From Liolophura sinensis (Eukaryota; Mollusca; Polyplacophora; Chitonida; Chitonidae): a DNA stretch of 22,459 bases. Below are positions 20,914-22,459 of this stretch, in pieces. The DNA lies in assembly GCF_032854445.1 (NCBI RefSeq), contig NW_027018483.1, positions 1 through 22,459 of the forward strand. The letters run 5' to 3'. Position numbers and translations under genes: made by a program. Numbering within the stretch: position 1 is the first letter of the stretch; every line of letters begins with the position of its first letter. Below the pieces are notes generated by a model that made no database searches, was not told the DNA's origin, and was given only the letters and a program-made list of their open reading frames with translations.

Positions 20914-21462
20914 ACCACACCATTTGTACATAAAAAACACAAAGTACTAGATACAGTGTGCTGTAAAAAGTACAATTGAACACTGACGCACATCAATAAG
21001 GTGCCAAAAGATGCGGAATTGGGCCAGGCATCGGCAGCTGTTTAAAAAATTGCAAATTTCCCTGGTTTCCATGGAGTAAGAGCCGTTTCTAGGCAAGTGA
21101 TGTTGTCATCAATGATCATTCAATTGTCGCTACAGCCAAAAGCATGGTCGGAGAGCAACGCGGTTTGCACCATTCGATTTCTCGTCACAAAATACGTCGG
21201 ATTAGCCTCTTACCAGCAGCACTGGAACAGTTTTTCCACTTTTGCATTTTTGCCTGGTCTTTTTGTTAATTGAAATCGGCTACACTGTACTATGTACCAT
21301 CGCGACTGGTCATTACTATATTCAACTTTTGACTATAAGTTATGTGCCCTTTGGTAGCCCAGATCACGTCAAATCTTTGGGCTAAGCCCATTTAACTCAC
21401 CCAGCAATTGTCTTACTTCTAAGTCCAAGACAATCTCAATGTCTTTATCTACGTGTAGAAAA
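20914..21462 (+). repeat. Monomer 39 (class G)
   Basis: Copy of monomer 26 (CTGACGCAC, CAAGTGATG, AGATCACGTC) with one T missing in GCATGGTCGG. Closes the seven-monomer block. Confidence 0.94.
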
Positions 21463-22011
21463 ACCACACCATTTGTACATAAAAAACACAAAGTACTAGA
21501 TACAGTGTGCTGTAAAAAGTACAATTGAACACTGACCCACATCAATAAGGTGCCAAAAGATGCGGAATTGGGCCAGGCATCGGCAGCTGTTTAAAAAATT
21601 GCAAATTTCCCTGGTTTCCATGGAGTAAGAGCCGTTTCTAGGCACGTGATGTTGTCATCAATAATCATTCAATTGTCGCTACAGCCAAAAGTATTGGTCG
21701 GAGAGCAACGCGGTTTGCACCATTCGATTTCTCGTCAAAAAATACGTCGGATTAGCCTCTTACCAGCAGCACTGGAACAGTTTTTCTACTTTTGCATTTT
21801 TGCCTGGTCTTTTAGTTAATTGAAATCGGCTACACTCTACTATGTACCATCGCGACTGGTCATTACTATATTCAACTTTGACTATAAGTTATGTGCCCTT
21901 TGGTAGCCCAGAAGACGTCAAATCTTTGGGCTTAGCCCATTTAACTCATCCATCAATTGTCTTACTTCTAAGTCCAAGACAATCTCAATGTCTTTATCTA
22001 CGTGTAGAAAA
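21463..22011 (+). repeat. Monomer 40 (class A)
   Basis: Copy of monomer 27 including TTTTAGTTAATTG. CAATAATC near 21660 interrupts the AATGATCATT palindrome. Confidence 0.94.
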
Positions 22012-22459
22012 ACCCACACCATTTGTACATAAAAAACACAAAGTACTAGATACAGTCTCCTGTAAAAGAGTACAATTGAACACTGACCCACATCAATAAG
22101 GTGCCAAAAGATGCGGAATTGGGCCAGGCATCGGCAGCTGTTTAAAAAATTGCAAATTTCCCTGGTTTCCATGGAGTAAGAGCCGTTTCTAGGCACGTGA
22201 TGTTGTCATCAATGATCATTTAATTGTCGCTACAGCCAAAAGTATTGGTCGGAGAGCAACGCGGTTTGCACCATTCGATTTCTCGTCAAAAAATACGTCG
22301 GATTAGCTTCTTACCAGCAGCACTGGAACAGTTTTTTTACTTTTGCATTTTTGCCTGGTCTTTTTGTTAATTGAAATCGGCTACACTGTACTATGTACCA
22401 TCGCGACTGGTCATTACTATATTCAACTTTTGACTATAAGTTATGTGCCCTTTGGTAGC
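22012..22459 (+). repeat. Monomer 41 (class B), truncated by the window end
   Basis: The first 448 bp of a class B copy matching monomer 28 (GTCTCCTG, CATTTAATTG, TAGCTTCTTA, seven-T run). Two one-base insertions, ACCCACACC at the start and GTAAAAGAGT near 22066, are unlike any other copy. The array evidently continues past the window. Confidence 0.93.

Larger units (their letters stand above)
17619..21462 (+). repeat. Higher-order repeat block 2: seven monomers, 3844 bp
   Basis: Monomers 33-39 repeat the A-B-C-D-E series of block 1, then continue E2-G instead of H/G. The last two members (20365 and 20914) match monomers 25 and 26 rather than anything in block 1. They share TGTTGACAAATTG, ACTGTAAAAG and TGTGAATTG with monomer 25, and CTGACGCAC with monomer 26. 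The block therefore joins the tail of one register to the head of another, with the join inside monomer 37. Confidence 0.88.
1..22459 (+). repeat. Satellite DNA array, ~550-bp monomer, 41 head-to-tail copies
   Basis: The same ~550-bp unit, beginning ACCACACCAT and ending CTACGTGTAGAAAA, follows itself without spacer across the entire window. Starts can be placed at 1, 554, 1110, 1662, 2213, 2766, 3317 and onward to 22012. All copies share one orientation. Lengths are 548-551 bp from 4977 onward and 550-556 bp before it. G+C is about 40%. Against coding function: reading frames are short and occur on both strands. Unit length is often not a multiple of three, so frame shifts from copy to copy, and single-base indels are tolerated throughout. 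The strand label only records the orientation in which I read the unit. The family is not one I recognise; long homogeneous arrays of this kind are typical of eukaryotic heterochromatin. Confidence 0.98.
20058..22459 (+). repeat. Right copy of 7.14-kb super-repeat segment (runs off window)
   Basis: Counterpart of 12912-15314. Differences seen by eye are few: a missing T in CAGTTTTCCAC, TCACAAAA for TCAAAAAA near 20636, GCATGGTCGG lacking a T near 21144, CAATAATC for CAATGATC near 21660, and two one-base insertions in monomer 41. The match is still running at the last base of the window, so the true length is unknown. Confidence 0.88.

Noticed and set aside
1-22459. CRISPR array
   Set aside because: The unit is about 550 bp with no alternating unique spacers and no cas genes.
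1-22459. Transposon or retroelement tandem (terminal repeats, polymerase, integrase)
   Set aside because: No terminal inverted or long terminal repeats delimit the unit, and no translated frame resembles a transposase, reverse transcriptase or capsid.
1-22459. Ribosomal or other RNA gene repeat
   Set aside because: No recognisable rRNA, snRNA, 5S or tRNA sequence in the monomer on either strand.

Overview
The whole 22.5-kb window is one uninterrupted tandem array of a single satellite DNA family. Taking the start of the window as phase, there are 40 complete head-to-tail monomers and a 41st cut by the window end. All lie in the same orientation. The modal length is 549-550 bp and G+C is about 40% (hand count over 540 bp of one monomer). 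I see no protein-coding gene, RNA gene, transposon, CRISPR array or unique sequence anywhere. A long homogeneous satellite with nested higher-order repeats points to a eukaryotic nuclear genome, from pericentromeric, subtelomeric, B- or sex-chromosome heterochromatin. I do not recognise the monomer and cannot name the taxon.

The monomers fall into recurring classes defined by shared variants. I call these A (CACTCTAC, GGCTTAGCCC, CCATCAATTG), B (CATTTAATTG, AATTTTCTTA), C (ATAAGCTGCC), D (AGGGAAGTG, CATCGATGATTATT), E (CATGTAGTAT), G (AGATCACGTC near the 3' end), H (CATCGCAGCTG, TTGCTAA) and K (AGCAGCGCGG). The class letters are mine.

Layout. (1) 1-4976, monomers 1-9: lengths 551-556 bp with many scattered 1-bp indels, either array-edge decay or poorly polished sequence. 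(2) 4977-12669, monomers 10-23: clean lengths and an irregular class order, including two adjacent near-identical monomers (16 and 17) and two monomers (20 and 21) that read as recombinants of earlier neighbours. (3) 12670-22459, monomers 24-41: a clear higher-order organisation. A six-monomer block (14320-17618, A-B-C-D-E-H/G) is followed by a seven-monomer block (17619-21462, A-B-C-D-E/K-E-G). On top of this, the segment 12912-15314 recurs at about 20058-22459, a super-period of about 7.14 kb (13 monomers). The join between the two registers can be placed inside monomer 37, between 20007 and 20060.

Nothing here works as a gene set. What the sequence records is turnover by unequal exchange. 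Each monomer also carries short symmetric elements: a CACGTGAT octamer in 27 of 41 copies, an AATGATCATT palindrome, a TGGGCTAAGCCCA inverted repeat, and two mutually exclusive small hairpins near the 3' end. These are the only candidates for a protein-binding or structural role.
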